Shown: piece after piece, positions 11,501-22,009 of the stretch
Numbering within the stretch: position 1 is the stretch's first letter
Layout: every line of letters begins with the position of its first letter
Source of the DNA: Thecaphora thlaspeos
Taxonomy: Eukaryota; Basidiomycota; Ustilaginomycetes; Urocystidales; Glomosporiaceae
Assembly: GCA_900291925.1 (NCBI GenBank)
Contig: UWYS01000005.1
Span: 992,001 to 1,056,000, forward strand
Direction: 5' to 3'
DNA: 64,000 nucleotides
The notes under the pieces: generated by a model
Told to the model about the DNA's origin: nothing
Database searches by the model: none
What the model saw: the letters and a program-made list of their open reading frames with translations, nothing else
Translations under genes and position numbers: made by a program

Positions 11501-11681
11501 GATCGGACGAAAATGCCTGAGGCGGGAGGAGGATGGAAAGGAGGTTTAGCGTGTACGAGTCGTGGTGGTCCACGATGAGGATGCGGGGTAGCATGATTGG
11601 CGAGGGGGACATGGTGCGATGCTGTGTAGGGGAAGCTAAGACGGTGCAGCGAGAAAGTCTGTGGTGCGTCGAGAGGAGCAA
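8553..11681 (-). CDS. ABZ1: Aminodeoxychorismate (PABA) synthase, fused GATase and chorismate-binding
   Basis: Makes 4-amino-4-deoxychorismate from chorismate and glutamine, the first committed step to p-aminobenzoate and folate. The N-terminal glutamine amidotransferase has GVCLGHQGLATAFG (nucleophile Cys) and VQFHPESIES (His/Glu of the triad). The C-terminal chorismate-binding domain has PIKGTLARAGYG, the split ERAENLM / IVDLIRADL block, GSMTGAPKRRSVQLLETLERK and GALGWMGVDGAADFAVVIRTL. PIKGT favours PABA synthase over anthranilate synthase. One intron, 9033-9125 (93 bp, GTGAGT...GTGCAG), is in frame and stop-free, so a naive translation carries 31 foreign residues between ENLM and IVDL. Met at 11612 (MSPSPIM, just before ILIVDHHDSYT) is the more likely start, giving about 988 residues; Met at 11681 would give 1011. 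Confidence 0.95.
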   Translation of the reverse strand: MLLSTHHRLSRCTVLASPTQHRTMSPSPIMLPRILIVDHHDSYTLNLLSILLPPQAFSSDQHHPDPLDLSQALSERVFVLPHTHPLLQPANFAQHVRPHIDAIILSPGPGIPEKPADFGAAEALLRDDDLGIPVLGVCLGHQGLATAFGSKVVRARSVRHGLKSALSLEKAEDAGDAKRPHLLQGVAQGTHVIRYNSLTVDSATLPDCLRVTAWGFDEPCQAPLPHTRSRNDLVRSCLQHSLRAPQSGCTTPRYSDQLASSRRSSPTEAIMRLKSRIVRVGSSDSSSLGELEEDLVDPSADDLDRVILALEHKTRPLYGVQFHPESIESSAGRQMMHNFLAIVRAYWSERAGARAAVDSADHAARADAPDGKAKLPDHLRTAGVRCVASGKASTAQSVPEPGPSAPQKACRIASTRIDVPNFDCERVAPELFRRLFQHRSEVGAVWLDSARRKDPHSRFSYMAVPIFALFYSASSRQLRLLTSRNIAHSVAVQMDAPIADGAGIGQTTFWEFMDELQGALKATTNVGNDCLLPSEAAGSVFRTGFVGYFGYEMKGESLGLDSPVPPPEKEGRPDCEFLFCNRVLAFDHHLRQWTAFALTGADLADGSSTSAQPWPISVIENALQQQHDGAKAALAVSETEAQHWFEEVSQALREMPAVADVFRPPTPHSIKDALPPLQPRLTADEYMNRIELSREQILAGESYELCLTTQFCGTMPPLPLLKDASSTIDEDELDHFGLYCKLRARNPAPYSAFLRLPSHDVDGEGAPPQRGRSIVCTSPERFMRITRDGEVEMKPIKGTLARAGYGQDEEGMRAGDASPEEEEEKLRWREAGDARRRQRLAADAKERAENLMVSCRGAQKGPDARLRRHKLTRFCTSFRPLVQIVDLIRADLLSFCHAHSVVVPTLMSVETYETVHQLVTTVRGQLKGGVGTVEAIRRCFPPGSMTGAPKRRSVQLLETLERKRIPSSGSEEKGARRGIYSGALGWMGVDGAADFAVVIRTLVADGNQISIGAGGAITYLSDPAKEWGEVLDKLRALANVEV
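9033..9125 (-). other. In-frame, stop-free 93-bp intron in ABZ1
   Basis: On the minus strand the donor GTGAGT directly follows the ENLM codons and the acceptor GTGCAG directly precedes IVDLIRADL. These two halves are one contiguous, highly conserved motif in PabB/TrpE enzymes. The intron is 31 codons with no stop, so retention would leave the reading frame open. Confidence 0.85.
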
Positions 11682-11710
11682 AGGTTAGAGGGGCGCCATC
11701 CTCGTCGATG

Positions 11711-11815
11711 GGAGAGGGGGTGGGAAGAGAAAGGGGGCAAGAGGGTGGGAAGAGGGTGGGAAGAGGAAGGGGGCAAGAGGGTGGGAAGAGAAAGGGGGCG
11801 AGAGGGTGGGAAGAT
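11711..11815. repeat. G-rich minisatellite with G-quadruplex motif
   Basis: About three to four imperfect units built from GGGTGGGAAGAG and GAAAGGGGGC. The stretch 11743-11760 reads GGG-T-GGG-AAGA-GGG-T-GGG, which meets the canonical intramolecular quadruplex pattern on the plus strand. It lies 60-200 bp upstream of the ABZ1 start codons. Confidence 0.85.
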
Positions 11816-11892
11816 CCAGGCGAGGAGGAGCGGAGGAGGACCCTGCCCGCCTTGCGACAAAATAAGCTTTTCCTTGACCTACATCACAGTTT

Positions 11893-11933
11893 GTGATTCG
11901 TGATTCGTGATTCGTGATTCGTGATTCGTGATT
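11893..11933. repeat. Heptanucleotide array GTGATTC, nearly six copies
   Basis: Five perfect head-to-tail copies of GTGATTC plus a partial sixth (GTGATT). A 7-bp unit cannot preserve a triplet frame, consistent with a non-coding array in the divergent promoter. Confidence 0.95.
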
Positions 11934-12359
11934 GCTGACTGCTGAAAGTGCGGGCGGGGCACAGGGTGCGTTGGGCCACAGTCGTGCGACAAGAGCGGCG
12001 GGCGGCCGCCTCTTCCAAACAAAACAAAAAAAAAGTCGCCTCTCGCCTCGCCCGTCGTGTTGGAAGAAGTGAACCGACACCTGCTCCACCCCTGCTCTTG
12101 CAAGCCCTCTCTCTCCCTTGCGCTTCACTCTCGCTTCGTCAAGTCGGCCCTCGCCCACACGCCTCGCCCCTCTTGCCACATGCCGCTGCCTTCTTCATCA
12201 CCCGCTTAAACTTTCGCGCATCGTCCACACCACCACCACCACCATCATCTCCATCACCATCACCATCACCACCGAGTCCGTGGAGCATCCGCCCCTCTGC
12301 GCCCCTACTTCGGCCCTGCTCCTGCCTGCAACGAGCGCGACAATAGTCCAGATCCGTTC

Positions 12360-15300
12360 ATGCTTCGCAGAGCCTCTAGCTCTCTGCGAAGAAGTGCAAA
12401 CAGACCCTTCAGCAACGCCACTCCTCCCACTTCGGCTCGCCGCCAATGTCGGTGCTCTAGCCAAGCCTTCACCAGCCACCCCGCCGGCCCGGCCTTCCCA
12501 TCGCCTAGAGGTCCACTCGAGCACCGTATCCGCAATGCCTTCCTAGAGCGACCACAGTCGGCCGGACAGCAGCAGCAGCAGCACAGAGCCATCTCGTCCC
12601 TAGCCCCGCGATCCAACTACAGCATTCTTCCAACTTTCTTCTCTTCGGCTCACCCGGACGGCGTCGCCGCTTCCAGACACCAACACTCTTCCTTTGCGAC
12701 CCTATCTCACGACCAGCATGACTCTTTGCCCGTACGCCGTTTCCTTCCCGAGGTCGTCGACCCTCCCTCCATCAACCTTGGCACCGAGTTCGACGACCTC
12801 TGTCGCGCCCTACGCGAGCGCGATACCCAGCTCAGCTGGGAAGCCTACATCCACCTGCGCGACTCTTCTCTCTCGCCAGTACCCAGCGAGATCCTAGTCT
12901 CGCTATCGACGCTCATTGCGCGGCAGCCCCTCCGCGACGATGCCGCAGAGATCGACAAAGTCTGCCGGAAGCTGCTCCAGATCGGCCGGAGGGACGGCTT
13001 CCCTTCCAGCCCCGATGCCAGCAACTTTGCCGCCCAGAGCCTTCTCGACTCGTCGAAGGCCTGCATCCTTCGGCTCGTCCATCTGCTCCTACTACAGACG
13101 GAGCGAGCGCTCGCAGCCAAGACCACCGACGAAACGACCACGACCGATCTCCAACAGAGCCTCGAGGCAGGCCTGGCCCACCTCGATCATCACCTCGAGG
13201 GGGTTCGGGGCTTTCGGGTCGACAGCGGGGCGACAGTCGTAATAGACGCCTACATCGATGCCGAGCTCGAACTCAGAGAGCGTCTCGCCACCTGCTTTGC
13301 CAGGCTTAGAGACCTCGACCTTGCCGCGAGCCAGCTCATGGCGCTCGTGGCTTTGGCACGGTCGTCCGATAGCGCAATCTTCCTCGACTCGAGCCCGTTC
13401 ATGGAGGTCCTCAAGGTCGGCACTGTGCTGGTTTCTGCGTCTCGGGTCAAGAGCAGGGACTACCTGGCCTCTCCCATCGACGAGACCGCCCCGGCGACTG
13501 TAGGCGTCGTCGAGTCCTTGCTCCGAGCACTGCGCGCCACCCTCGCGGCAGACGTCGCTCCTCCGAAGGCAATCGTCATCCAGGCGCTCAAGCGTCTAGA
13601 CTCGCCGACGCTGCGAAGCCTCTTGCCCTTCGAGCCGGCAGCCTCCGGTTCTGCAAGGTGGTCGGCCGACGCGGCGGTGCGCTTCGTGACGCGGTGGCAC
13701 CCCTGGGAGAACGACACCGATGGTCCGGCGCTTTCGCGTAGCGTCGTCGATTCGTTCGCAGACATGGTGGCGGTTGTGCTCGCAAAACGCGGCGACATGG
13801 CACCTGCTCTCCACATCGTCGAGGCCCGCTGCCCTCCCGACGCGGCGGTGTCGGACGAACGAGGCGAGCACGCCTCTTCCCTCCAGGCGCCCGATTTGGA
13901 TCTGTTCGTCGCCGTTGCATCCGTGCTGTCGAGGCGCATCCAGAAGGTGGGCGGTAGGCGGGCACAGCTGGACAAGGAGACGTATGCTGCCGTCATCAAC
14001 GATGTACGCGTCGTCATGCGTGTCTACTCGGCCGCAAGGAGGATGGCCCACGACGCCGATGCATTCGCCGACCTGCACGCCGACGTGATCCGGGCGCTCT
14101 CGGCGCTAATGCGGATCGGCCTGGTCAGAATCGGCAACTCGGAGCTCCACGAGCGCAGGAGCCACCATACCCGGGCGCACCTCGCCAGCGCCAACGAGCG
14201 AGCCGGATCGCGTGAGCTGCTGCGGATGTACCTCCGTCGCCTGACGACATCGATCCTGTCGGAGGATCCCACACTGCGCGGCGGCAGCCTCACCCTGAAC
14301 GCGCACGCATCGCTGCTGGGCCTCCATTTGAAGGTGCGCGACTACAGCTTCTCGAAGCGACTCTACCAGCTGCTGCGTGTCCGCAAACCGATGTGCGACC
14401 TCTGGTCCAAGCATGAGGACTCCGGCGCGCTCTCACGGCTTGCGCTTGACGCCGTTTCCGCGCCGGACCGGTCGAGCTTTGGCTGGTTCTTCATCGAGTC
14501 GCTCACTGCCTCCCCGCGACCGCACTTTGCCACCCGCCTCTACCTCGACTGGGTCGGCAGCGGCAACGAGCTAAGCGCCGACCTCACTGCGCTCTACATC
14601 GATGCGCTGCTCAAGGCGGGCATGACGGCAGTCGCAGAGCGCCTTCTGCGCGACCTCCACGAGCAGCGGGCTGTCGTCCCGGCCTTTCTGCTGCGGACCT
14701 TTGTCGACAAGTTCGCCGAGGCCGGATACCCGGACCAAGCCATTGAGATGGCGCTCGCGCTGACAAAGGCATGGAAGGCGGAGGAGCCGCCCTCATGGCG
14801 GCAGGAGGGCGGGGTGGGCGAAGGTGGTACGATGGACGGAAGGCCCGCGTTTCCGTCTGAGGATACACTCATCCCGCTGCTCGAGATCTACAGCATCGCC
14901 CTGGACAAGGCGAGCCGTGCCCGTCTGGGCTGGACGGCGGAGCGGAGAGCCAGCCTGTTCAAGCTCTTTGACGAATTCCGGCTCGGTCTGGGCCTGCTCC
15001 TCCGCCAGCACAAGTCGACCCAGCAGCGACAAGCTCGGAGCGAAGCTGTAGGGCCGAGCACCATTTCCATCCGCTACGTCCGCGACACCTACAATGCGGC
15101 GATCCGGACGCACCTCGAGCAACACGGCGACGTCCTTGAGTCCAAGGATCCATTTGATGCGATGCCGAACCGCCTCGATCACTCTCGCAAGGTCGAGAAC
15201 CAGCGGTCGGCGCTCGACGTCTCGCGGCAGCAGATTGCCCGGTTGATCGACGAGATGACGGAGATGTCGATCGAGCCAAGCAGCTCGACCTGGGGCATGC

Positions 15301-15827
15301 TCGTGCTCTCGGAGCTGGCGACCGTCGAGGGTCGACGTCCCACAAGGAAGCAGCTGCTTCGCGCGGTACGGACGTTCGAGCAGGGCATCGCGGCCTCGTT
15401 CCTCACTCACGGACCGCTCGGTGCCGAGGTGAGCGGCGGCAGCGATGGGGCGGCCGACCGAGGGGAGCCGCAGCTGCCCTTTTACCCGACACGCAAGAGG
15501 CAGGTCAAGGCGGAGCGTCGAGACGTCCATTTGCGGTCCGAGGTTGTCGCCCGTCTAGTCATCGTGCTCGCCCGAGAGGGGCAGTACCAACTAGCGCACA
15601 GCGTCCACTCGATCTGGACCAACCGCCAGACGACGATGTTCGGCAAGCGCGACTGGGACAACGGCGTAGAGGGAGCCAGGATCTACCTGCTGGCGGCACA
15701 GGGGAAACGCGACGAGTGGAAACGGGAATTTGTCAAGCTCACGCAGACCGGCTACACGCCGAAGGCCAACTTTGTCAGGCGCCTCGAGGCGGTCGACGCC
15801 GCACGGCATGGCGGCGAGTCGGCGTAG
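12360..15827 (+). CDS. Large putative mitochondrial helical-repeat (PPR-like) protein
   Basis: Single uninterrupted frame of 1,155 residues. The N terminus (MLRRASSSLRRSANRPF) is basic, Ser-rich and lacks acidic residues, a convincing mitochondrial presequence. After a Gln run and low-complexity segment the rest is rich in paired helices, for example TAVAERLLRDLHEQ, FVDKFAEAGYPDQAIEMA and TYNAAIRTHLEQHGD, which resemble degenerate pentatricopeptide repeats. Fungal proteins of this kind act in mitochondrial mRNA stability, processing or translation, so a role in organelle gene expression is plausible but inferred. I could not count repeats confidently or see a catalytic motif. The gene is divergent to ABZ1. 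The absence of introns over 3.4 kb contrasts with most neighbours. Confidence 0.9.
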   Translation: MLRRASSSLRRSANRPFSNATPPTSARRQCRCSSQAFTSHPAGPAFPSPRGPLEHRIRNAFLERPQSAGQQQQQHRAISSLAPRSNYSILPTFFSSAHPDGVAASRHQHSSFATLSHDQHDSLPVRRFLPEVVDPPSINLGTEFDDLCRALRERDTQLSWEAYIHLRDSSLSPVPSEILVSLSTLIARQPLRDDAAEIDKVCRKLLQIGRRDGFPSSPDASNFAAQSLLDSSKACILRLVHLLLLQTERALAAKTTDETTTTDLQQSLEAGLAHLDHHLEGVRGFRVDSGATVVIDAYIDAELELRERLATCFARLRDLDLAASQLMALVALARSSDSAIFLDSSPFMEVLKVGTVLVSASRVKSRDYLASPIDETAPATVGVVESLLRALRATLAADVAPPKAIVIQALKRLDSPTLRSLLPFEPAASGSARWSADAAVRFVTRWHPWENDTDGPALSRSVVDSFADMVAVVLAKRGDMAPALHIVEARCPPDAAVSDERGEHASSLQAPDLDLFVAVASVLSRRIQKVGGRRAQLDKETYAAVINDVRVVMRVYSAARRMAHDADAFADLHADVIRALSALMRIGLVRIGNSELHERRSHHTRAHLASANERAGSRELLRMYLRRLTTSILSEDPTLRGGSLTLNAHASLLGLHLKVRDYSFSKRLYQLLRVRKPMCDLWSKHEDSGALSRLALDAVSAPDRSSFGWFFIESLTASPRPHFATRLYLDWVGSGNELSADLTALYIDALLKAGMTAVAERLLRDLHEQRAVVPAFLLRTFVDKFAEAGYPDQAIEMALALTKAWKAEEPPSWRQEGGVGEGGTMDGRPAFPSEDTLIPLLEIYSIALDKASRARLGWTAERRASLFKLFDEFRLGLGLLLRQHKSTQQRQARSEAVGPSTISIRYVRDTYNAAIRTHLEQHGDVLESKDPFDAMPNRLDHSRKVENQRSALDVSRQQIARLIDEMTEMSIEPSSSTWGMLVLSELATVEGRRPTRKQLLRAVRTFEQGIAASFLTHGPLGAEVSGGSDGAADRGEPQLPFYPTRKRQVKAERRDVHLRSEVVARLVIVLAREGQYQLAHSVHSIWTNRQTTMFGKRDWDNGVEGARIYLLAAQGKRDEWKREFVKLTQTGYTPKANFVRRLEAVDAARHGGESA

Positions 15828-18800
15828 CCGGTAGAGTACATGGAGTGCTTGGCAGGCAGATCGATAGGCGGCTGGCGGGTCGGAACGCGACGGTCGACGG
15901 GGACGGTCCGAAGCAGCACACCGCCTACATACCGAACGACAGTGAAATGATATCTTGGAAGTACGATTGCGTGTGCATGGATGCGATTCCTTGGCTTCGT
16001 AAGCTTCCTTCTTGTCCCCATAGCACCCAGCTCGATGCCGGCTGACGGGAAGGCGGCTGCTAGCGCCCGTGTCGACGTTGACGTACGGCTCGACTCCGTC
16101 CGGCGTCGAAGCCGTCCGCATTGACGACGCGCTCGGAGACGGACGGACAGACGGACGAGTGGACAGGCGAACGGGTGGTTTGAATCGACCAACCCGCGCG
16201 TCCCGTCCAGCGACAGCCTACACACGATAACGCAGGGAGGCATTGATAGGCGTCTTAGCTTGCTTGCCACCTGACAGGACCTCGAGCTTGAATTAAGCTC
16301 GCCGCTGAGCCGCTTCCGCGCCGTGAGTGCGAGGCGAGGACATGTGCACATCGCTGAGCTATGCCTGTATCAAACCGTGCGTCAGAGCGGAAAGAAACGG
16401 CTGAACCGGGAGGTTCCCGCCTGGCAGATGGTGCTTTCTCCCTAAAAGTGTCTAAGCGGATTGCTGACACCTACGTCTGGTTTGTCCTGGAGGCGGACGA
16501 GCGCGGTGGATCGCGCTGAGACACAGCAGACGGATGACCCGGTGACAAGAACTTATGTTTGTCTTGCCTGGCTCTGTAGCTACTCTGCTCTTTCTCATCC
16601 CGCGCTGTCCTCTCGTCCATCTACATATGGGCGCCAGACACCGTCGTAGGCGACACTGATCTCTGTGACAGCGTCAAACCCTAGCGAAAAGGCGAGGCTC
16701 ACTCGAGCGCCAAGCATGCCGTGAGTCTAGTGCTTTTAGCGCCATTGCGGAACAGGGATGAGAGCGGGGACAGACGGCGCAGGGCGGCCGTTTCCGCCGT
16801 CGTCCCTCGGAGATACCGCGAAGCGGCTAACCTAATTGAGAACTACACCGCTTCACCTGAGAAATCTACCCTATAGGTCCTTGCTCGCCCATCGCCATGG
16901 CCAGGTCGTTGCTTCACGACGAGAGTGTTGTGGATGACGGTGTCGGATCGAGGGAACGACAAGCTCGGTGGTACCATGCAGGAGAGGGGCGTTTATTGAG
17001 CAAAGTCGTATCATCGTCGGCCTTCTGCACGTAGCTAACTGCCTCACCGGGAGTCGGCCGAGGTGCACAATGGCCTTGGCCTACACAACAAAAAAGCTCG
17101 AGGAGCGACCAGGTAAGTCCTGCCCGATTGGGTACGTTGTCAAAGCCGTTGCGCTCGAGGTAACCTGTGTCTCGGTCGTTTGCGTTAATTTTCGGAGAGG
17201 TTGCGTGTCCACACAGTGTGACGTGGGAAAGCTTCGTGTGGCCATTGATCTATGATTTGTGATCATATGATGACGAGTGACAGGTATGGGCCTCAGCCCT
17301 CGGAACTTACATCAAACGGTGCCGGCGGTCTCGCTTCAAGCCGAGCTTGCTCTGAGAAAACCACGGCCGCTCCGCTGCAGATGCGCCAGCTGCGGCTCTT
17401 CGGTGCGCGCCCACCTTGTCGCTAGAAGTGCAAGCCTCGGCACTCATCTGCAGCGACCCACCCCCCTCTTTACTGCTCGGTGCCGTTTGATTTTACACCT
17501 ATCAATCGTGAACAGTCGCCCCGACAAGACACCGAGAGAAGTGTCCAGAGGGGGGGATAACCAAGGTCCGTTGGCATCCTTCTTCTATTCGTCATAAATC
17601 GCCTGGTCCCATCGCCCACCCACCCGGCGGAAAAATAAAAAAAATATAAAATATAAAATATAAAAGCTCTCTTTATTTTCCTCCTGCTTGCGTGATCGGC
17701 AGCCGTCTCTCGTCATAAGCTGATGCAAGAGAAGGTTTCTCCTGGTAGAATTCCTGATTCTAGGCTTGAAGCCAGTCAGCAATCACAGATGACGAGCTCT
17801 GTGACAGATAGAAAAGTGTAGTGCGGCCAAGATGGGGCGGCGTCGCGACTATCGGGATATCCTATCTTGGCGATGTGTTCCTCGCCCCGCAACCCAGTCA
17901 TCGCTGTCTGCCCCGTCTTGAGCCGGATCGAACCCCTTTGTCAGAGACTCTCTCGGCTTGAACCTGGCTTGCTCCTGGCGACCCATGATTCCTCGAGTGG
18001 CAGCTGATCAGAATTTCGAAGAGTCGTCAGAAAGGTAGAGAGGTGCTCGCGCTTCGCGTCGCCATTCGTCGAGGTGTAGGAACTGCCAAAAATCCTTGTG
18101 ACCGGCAGGGTGAGCTGGCCTGGTGGGTGTTCCCCACCTTCCACCCTTTTCGACGTACAATGATCATGATCCCGTATGTTCAACGCACTGTCCTCGCAGT
18201 GCATATCAGCCCACATATGCACGGTACCACATTGCCCCACCACTTCGGAGGCTCTACTGGAGTGGCGCAGATCAACCCACTTTGCGCTGCAGAGTCAAGC
18301 TATGCTAGACTTGCATCGTTGCTCATCAAGTGCTCTGGCATGCTCGCTGGCCAGAGAGGCACGAATGATCACAGAAGAGGCGTAGCTAGCGTCGAGAGAC
18401 GGAGACCAGGTAGAGGCCAAAAGAAGTTTCTTCTGCTGGCTTGAGTGACAGGTGTGACCTGGTCTAAACGTGCACTACCACCAAGTTAGAGTTACTAGCC
18501 AGTGGGGCTGGGCCTTTGGAGCCTTTACGGAGAGCCCTTTCTTCTGCTTCTTTGCGCCCTTCTACTCACCGTCACCCCGTCCGGCTGCGCTCGGCCGTCC
18601 GCGGTGAGTTTAGCCTCTGCGCTCTGTTCACATTCTGGTCCTCTTCCGCCTCACCGATGCGCCCTTATCCCGTCTGCTCGCCACCATACGCACCTCTCTG
18701 CGTCGCGTTCCTCGAAGGTGGGCGGTACCATGGGTGAGAATCACCAGAATTGGCTGGTCTGACCGAAGTGGGGGAGGCGGCGTTGTCGCGAAAGCACCTC

Positions 18801-19185
18801 TTTGTCCTCATTTTCTCTTCCTTATCCTCATCATTCGTTTCCCCCTCTTTTGTTTCCTTGCAGCATTGCAGTCCTCCAGCCAGCACGAGGTCAGGCAAGG
18901 CGAGGGAAGGGGGAAGGGGGAAAGGGAATGATCCCTCGATCTGCGTCACTAGACTTGGGCGACGGGCTGCCGCTGTAGAGTGGGGGATTGACTTGACCTG
19001 CCCTGATTTGCTGTGACCGGGGCAGTCCTTGCCGTAGGCTGTTTGCTTCTAGCATGCCTCTGGCCCTGGTCGAATCTACAAAAGGGAAGCCGCTGCATCC
19101 ATCTTACCTCTGGGTTCCCTCTGGTCTCTGAGATCTCCGGTTCCACACCTTCCCCCACCCACTCTTCAGCGACCAACGCGCCAAT
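15828..19185. other. 3.4 kb gene-poor stretch
   Basis: No open frame here shows coding-like composition or family resemblance. It holds the 3' end of the helical-repeat gene, an AT-rich AATATAAA-type repeat at about 17632-17672, and at its right end the C/T-rich leader of the Zn2Cys6 gene. Small frames at 17277-17597 (+), 17941-18243 (-) and 18502-18762 (+) were examined and not accepted. A decayed mobile element is possible but no terminal repeats or transposase motifs are visible. Confidence 0.5.
17632..17672. repeat. AT-rich tandem repeat (AAAATAT units)
   Basis: Several short units of the AAAATAT/AATATAA type lie in tandem in an otherwise GC-rich region. No coding role is apparent. Confidence 0.8.
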
Positions 19186-20639
19186 ATGCCAAAGCGACAG
19201 GCTTCCTACGACGACCGCAGCATGCTCGGTGCCCCGCAATCGATGGCGCAAGAGCCGATGCCACAGGCGAACGCATCCAACAGCGACGGCAGCGGCGGCG
19301 ATTCGACACCGCAGTCCTCGTACCAGCAGCAGGCTTCACCAACGGACGCAAATCCAGCCCCGGTCGCGCCATCGGACGAAGTCGGCCTGGTCGTTCAGGT
19401 CCCTGCTCCGTCACCGCCGTCGCTGGACATCGCCGCGCTGCAGGCCAAGGCTGAGGCCCTCGAGAGGCAGGCCCGAGCTGCCGGCGAGGAGGCCAAGCGC
19501 GAGGCCGAGCAGCAATGCGTCCAGCTCTACGACAACAAAGGCAACCGCGTCACGCACGCCTGCGAACACTGCCGCCAGAGGAAAGCAAAGGTACGTGAGA
19601 ACACCTCGCGGTCGCGCCCGCTCACTTTCAGATCTAGGCAATCGAAGAGATGCCCACCGCGAATCGTCGACTGACTCCGATTGGAGCTACGTGACGTCTT
19701 TCTCTCGAACTCCCCTTGGCCTCACTACAGTGTAGCGGAGTGCAGCCCTGCGATCGATGCACACGCCAGGGCAAGCTGTGCGAGTTCAACATCTGCGAAA
19801 AGAAGCGGAAGGTGTCGGTCAACCTCAGGACACCAAATGAGCTCTTCGCCTCGGGCATGTTCACGGGCGTCGACGCCATCGGGACCGCCTTTCGCTCCCC
19901 TTTCGACATGGATCTTGCTCTTGCTCGCGGCTTCGTCCCCAGGTACGCGCCATCGATGACAACCAGCTCGCCAATGAGCGCCCCTAGCCCACTGGTGATG
20001 CAGCACAGCGGCTTCATGCTGGCCGACCGCCTCTACCCGGCGAGCGGCGGCGCCATCGGCGGCGGCGGATTTTCGGGAAGCCTTAGCCTGCCTGTATCCC
20101 CTATTCCGACGATGGGACAGTACATACCGCACGTAGGCACAGGAGTCCCCTACAGCGAAGGAGGTGGGCGCAGCGGGCACACGCTCTCCGACTGGAGAAC
20201 CCAGAGCAGCCCAAGCTACGTGCCGAGGCCCAACACCCTCCCGGACTACGCGGCCGAGATCGATGAGCGCGGCATGATGAGCCAAAGCAGTAGCAGCATC
20301 GGCAGCATTGGCAGCACCGGCAGCAACAACGGCATCAGCAACAGCCAGAGCCAGGGTCAGAGCCTGCCGATGGCTCCTCCGCAGCCCAGCTTCGACTACG
20401 GACCCCGCATCACGATCCAGGGCGACGACGGCTGCTCGCTGTCGCTCGACGAGGCCGTCGACAGCGCCGCCATATCCTCGCATTCCAGTTTTTTCCGACC
20501 GGGCAGCAACGCCAATCGGTTCAGCTTCAATAGCGAGGATGCGTGGCAATCGCAGAGGATGCAGACCAGCCCGATAGCTTCGTCGCCTCTCAGCCCCACG
20601 CCGACGCCCTACCCGCTCTTCACGCCGCAGCACCTATAA
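19186..20639 (+). CDS. Zn2Cys6 (zinc-cluster) transcription factor
   Basis: Two exons, 19186-19590 and 19731-20639, joined by a GTACGT donor and a CTACAG acceptor, phase 0, giving 437 residues. The binuclear zinc cluster is built across the intron: CEHCRQRKAK ends exon 1 and CSGVQPCDRCTRQGKLCEF begins exon 2, giving C-x2-C-x6-C-x6-C-x2-C-x6-C. Such clusters bind CGG-type half sites. Just before it, residues about 85-120 (ALQAKAEALERQARAAGEEAKREAE) form a charged helix or coiled coil, an unusual position because the dimerising coil normally follows the cluster. The rest is Ser/Gly/Pro-rich with a Ser/Asn-rich stretch; I see no fungal-specific middle homology domain. The target is unknown. Confidence 0.93.
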
Positions 20640-22009
20640 TCAAGCCTCCTTAGTCAAAGAAAACCTCTTGGTGGTGAGCCTGGTCGGCAGGCTATCCTCG
20701 TTACCCTTGCATCGAATTCCCTTGCTCGGTCTACTTGATCTACAAGCAACCCCTCGAGAGCGCGGCCCCGTTAGAAGCTAGAAATCCCTCCGGTCATCGA
20801 CGTCTCATCTGCCTATGCTCACCCTCAAACCATGACATGACCTACGTGCCATCAGCCTTGATGGCACTTTGTCGTTGCACCGCCTCGACAGCCGACATGC
20901 CCTAGACGACCCGAAACATTCGCCATTGCCACACCGTTTACCCATCCTCTGTAGCCTGTAACGAGCCCCTTGCTCTCGTCGAAGATAATAGCACGCTTGC
21001 GTCCAAAGCTTCCATTCCTTTTGGCATCAATAGATCTTACTCGTGATAGCTACAACGCTACCACTTCTCCCTCAAGTCGCTCAGAGGTGTGAAAGAAATA
21101 AGAAATAAGAATGTCCCAGACATTTCAGCCCACTCCTCCACGAAAGAGACGGAGCGGGATAGTTATTAGACTGGCCAAAGAGAATTGGACCCTCGATGAA
21201 GAGGGAGGATGATGTTGCCTCGCGTTTTCCCATCACAAACTGGCATTGTTTGTCCCCTCCCAAACGAGGAAGGGGGCCAGACGGATTCTACTAATTAGCG
21301 GGCGGTGTGGTGGAATGGAGGGATGAGAAGGGGGAGGGGAGAAGGAGGTGTTGCGGATGGAAGGAGTGAGATTCACAAGAATGAGGGAGGGTTGGGCGGA
21401 TCGTTCGCGACGGTCAAGGATAAAGTGGAGAGGTCTTCATGATATCCTGCGCAATGGATGGCATAGACGAGCGGCGGTAGATGAACCACAGTCGTCCTTG
21501 GTACTTGACAGACTGCCGATGTTGTCTAGCAGTAAGCCGTCATTCGCGAATGTCCTCCAAGGTGCGGTCGAGAAGCGTGTCGTGACACTGCAAGGTAAGA
21601 AGTCTGCTACATGGTCGTCGATAAAATGGATGCGGTGGTGGAAGAAGGAAACGAAGGTGAAGCCACCCCTTCTTTTTGTGCTTTCTTCCGACTCCTCCCC
21701 CTCGATCGCAAAATCCTCCGAGCAAAAATTGAGAAAATCGAAAGCGGAACCGCAGCTTCAACTTTTCTCTCCCCGCGAACCATCTTTCATCCAACTCAAC
21801 TTGCTGTCTGTCGCTTGAAGGTAGAACCAATAGTTATACGCAAAATTCGGTACGTGGGACGCTTCTATTCGTCCAGTCCAGTCCGGAGGAAAGGTAAGTC
21901 ATGCAGAGTGAGCGCTGGGTGAGGGGCCGTCTAGTGATTTTTGAACAAGCAGGGGCGTAAGGGCGGAGGGGGAAAAAAGTATATGTATGTATTTGTTTAT
22001 AAAATTCAA
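20640..22009. other. Intergenic region, no gene seen
   Basis: Contains the 3' region of the zinc-cluster gene, then AG-rich and AT-richer sequence toward the tRNA-like element. Small frames at 21348-21818 (+) and 21540-21830 (-) overlap one another and have no recognisable features. Confidence 0.5.

Larger units (their letters stand above)
11682..12359. promoter_or_regulatory. Divergent promoter region between ABZ1 and repeat-protein gene
   Basis: This 0.7 kb separates two divergently transcribed genes and must hold both promoters. It contains a G-rich minisatellite (11711-11815), a heptamer array (11893-11933) and, near the plus-strand gene, a run of CAC/CAT triplets at about 12228-12272. 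I see no clear TATA box. Confidence 0.6.

Noticed and set aside
17921..18000. B-box-like GGTTCGATCC on the minus strand
   Set aside because: No A box at the right distance, no acceptor stem and no clover-leaf fold, so not a tRNA gene.
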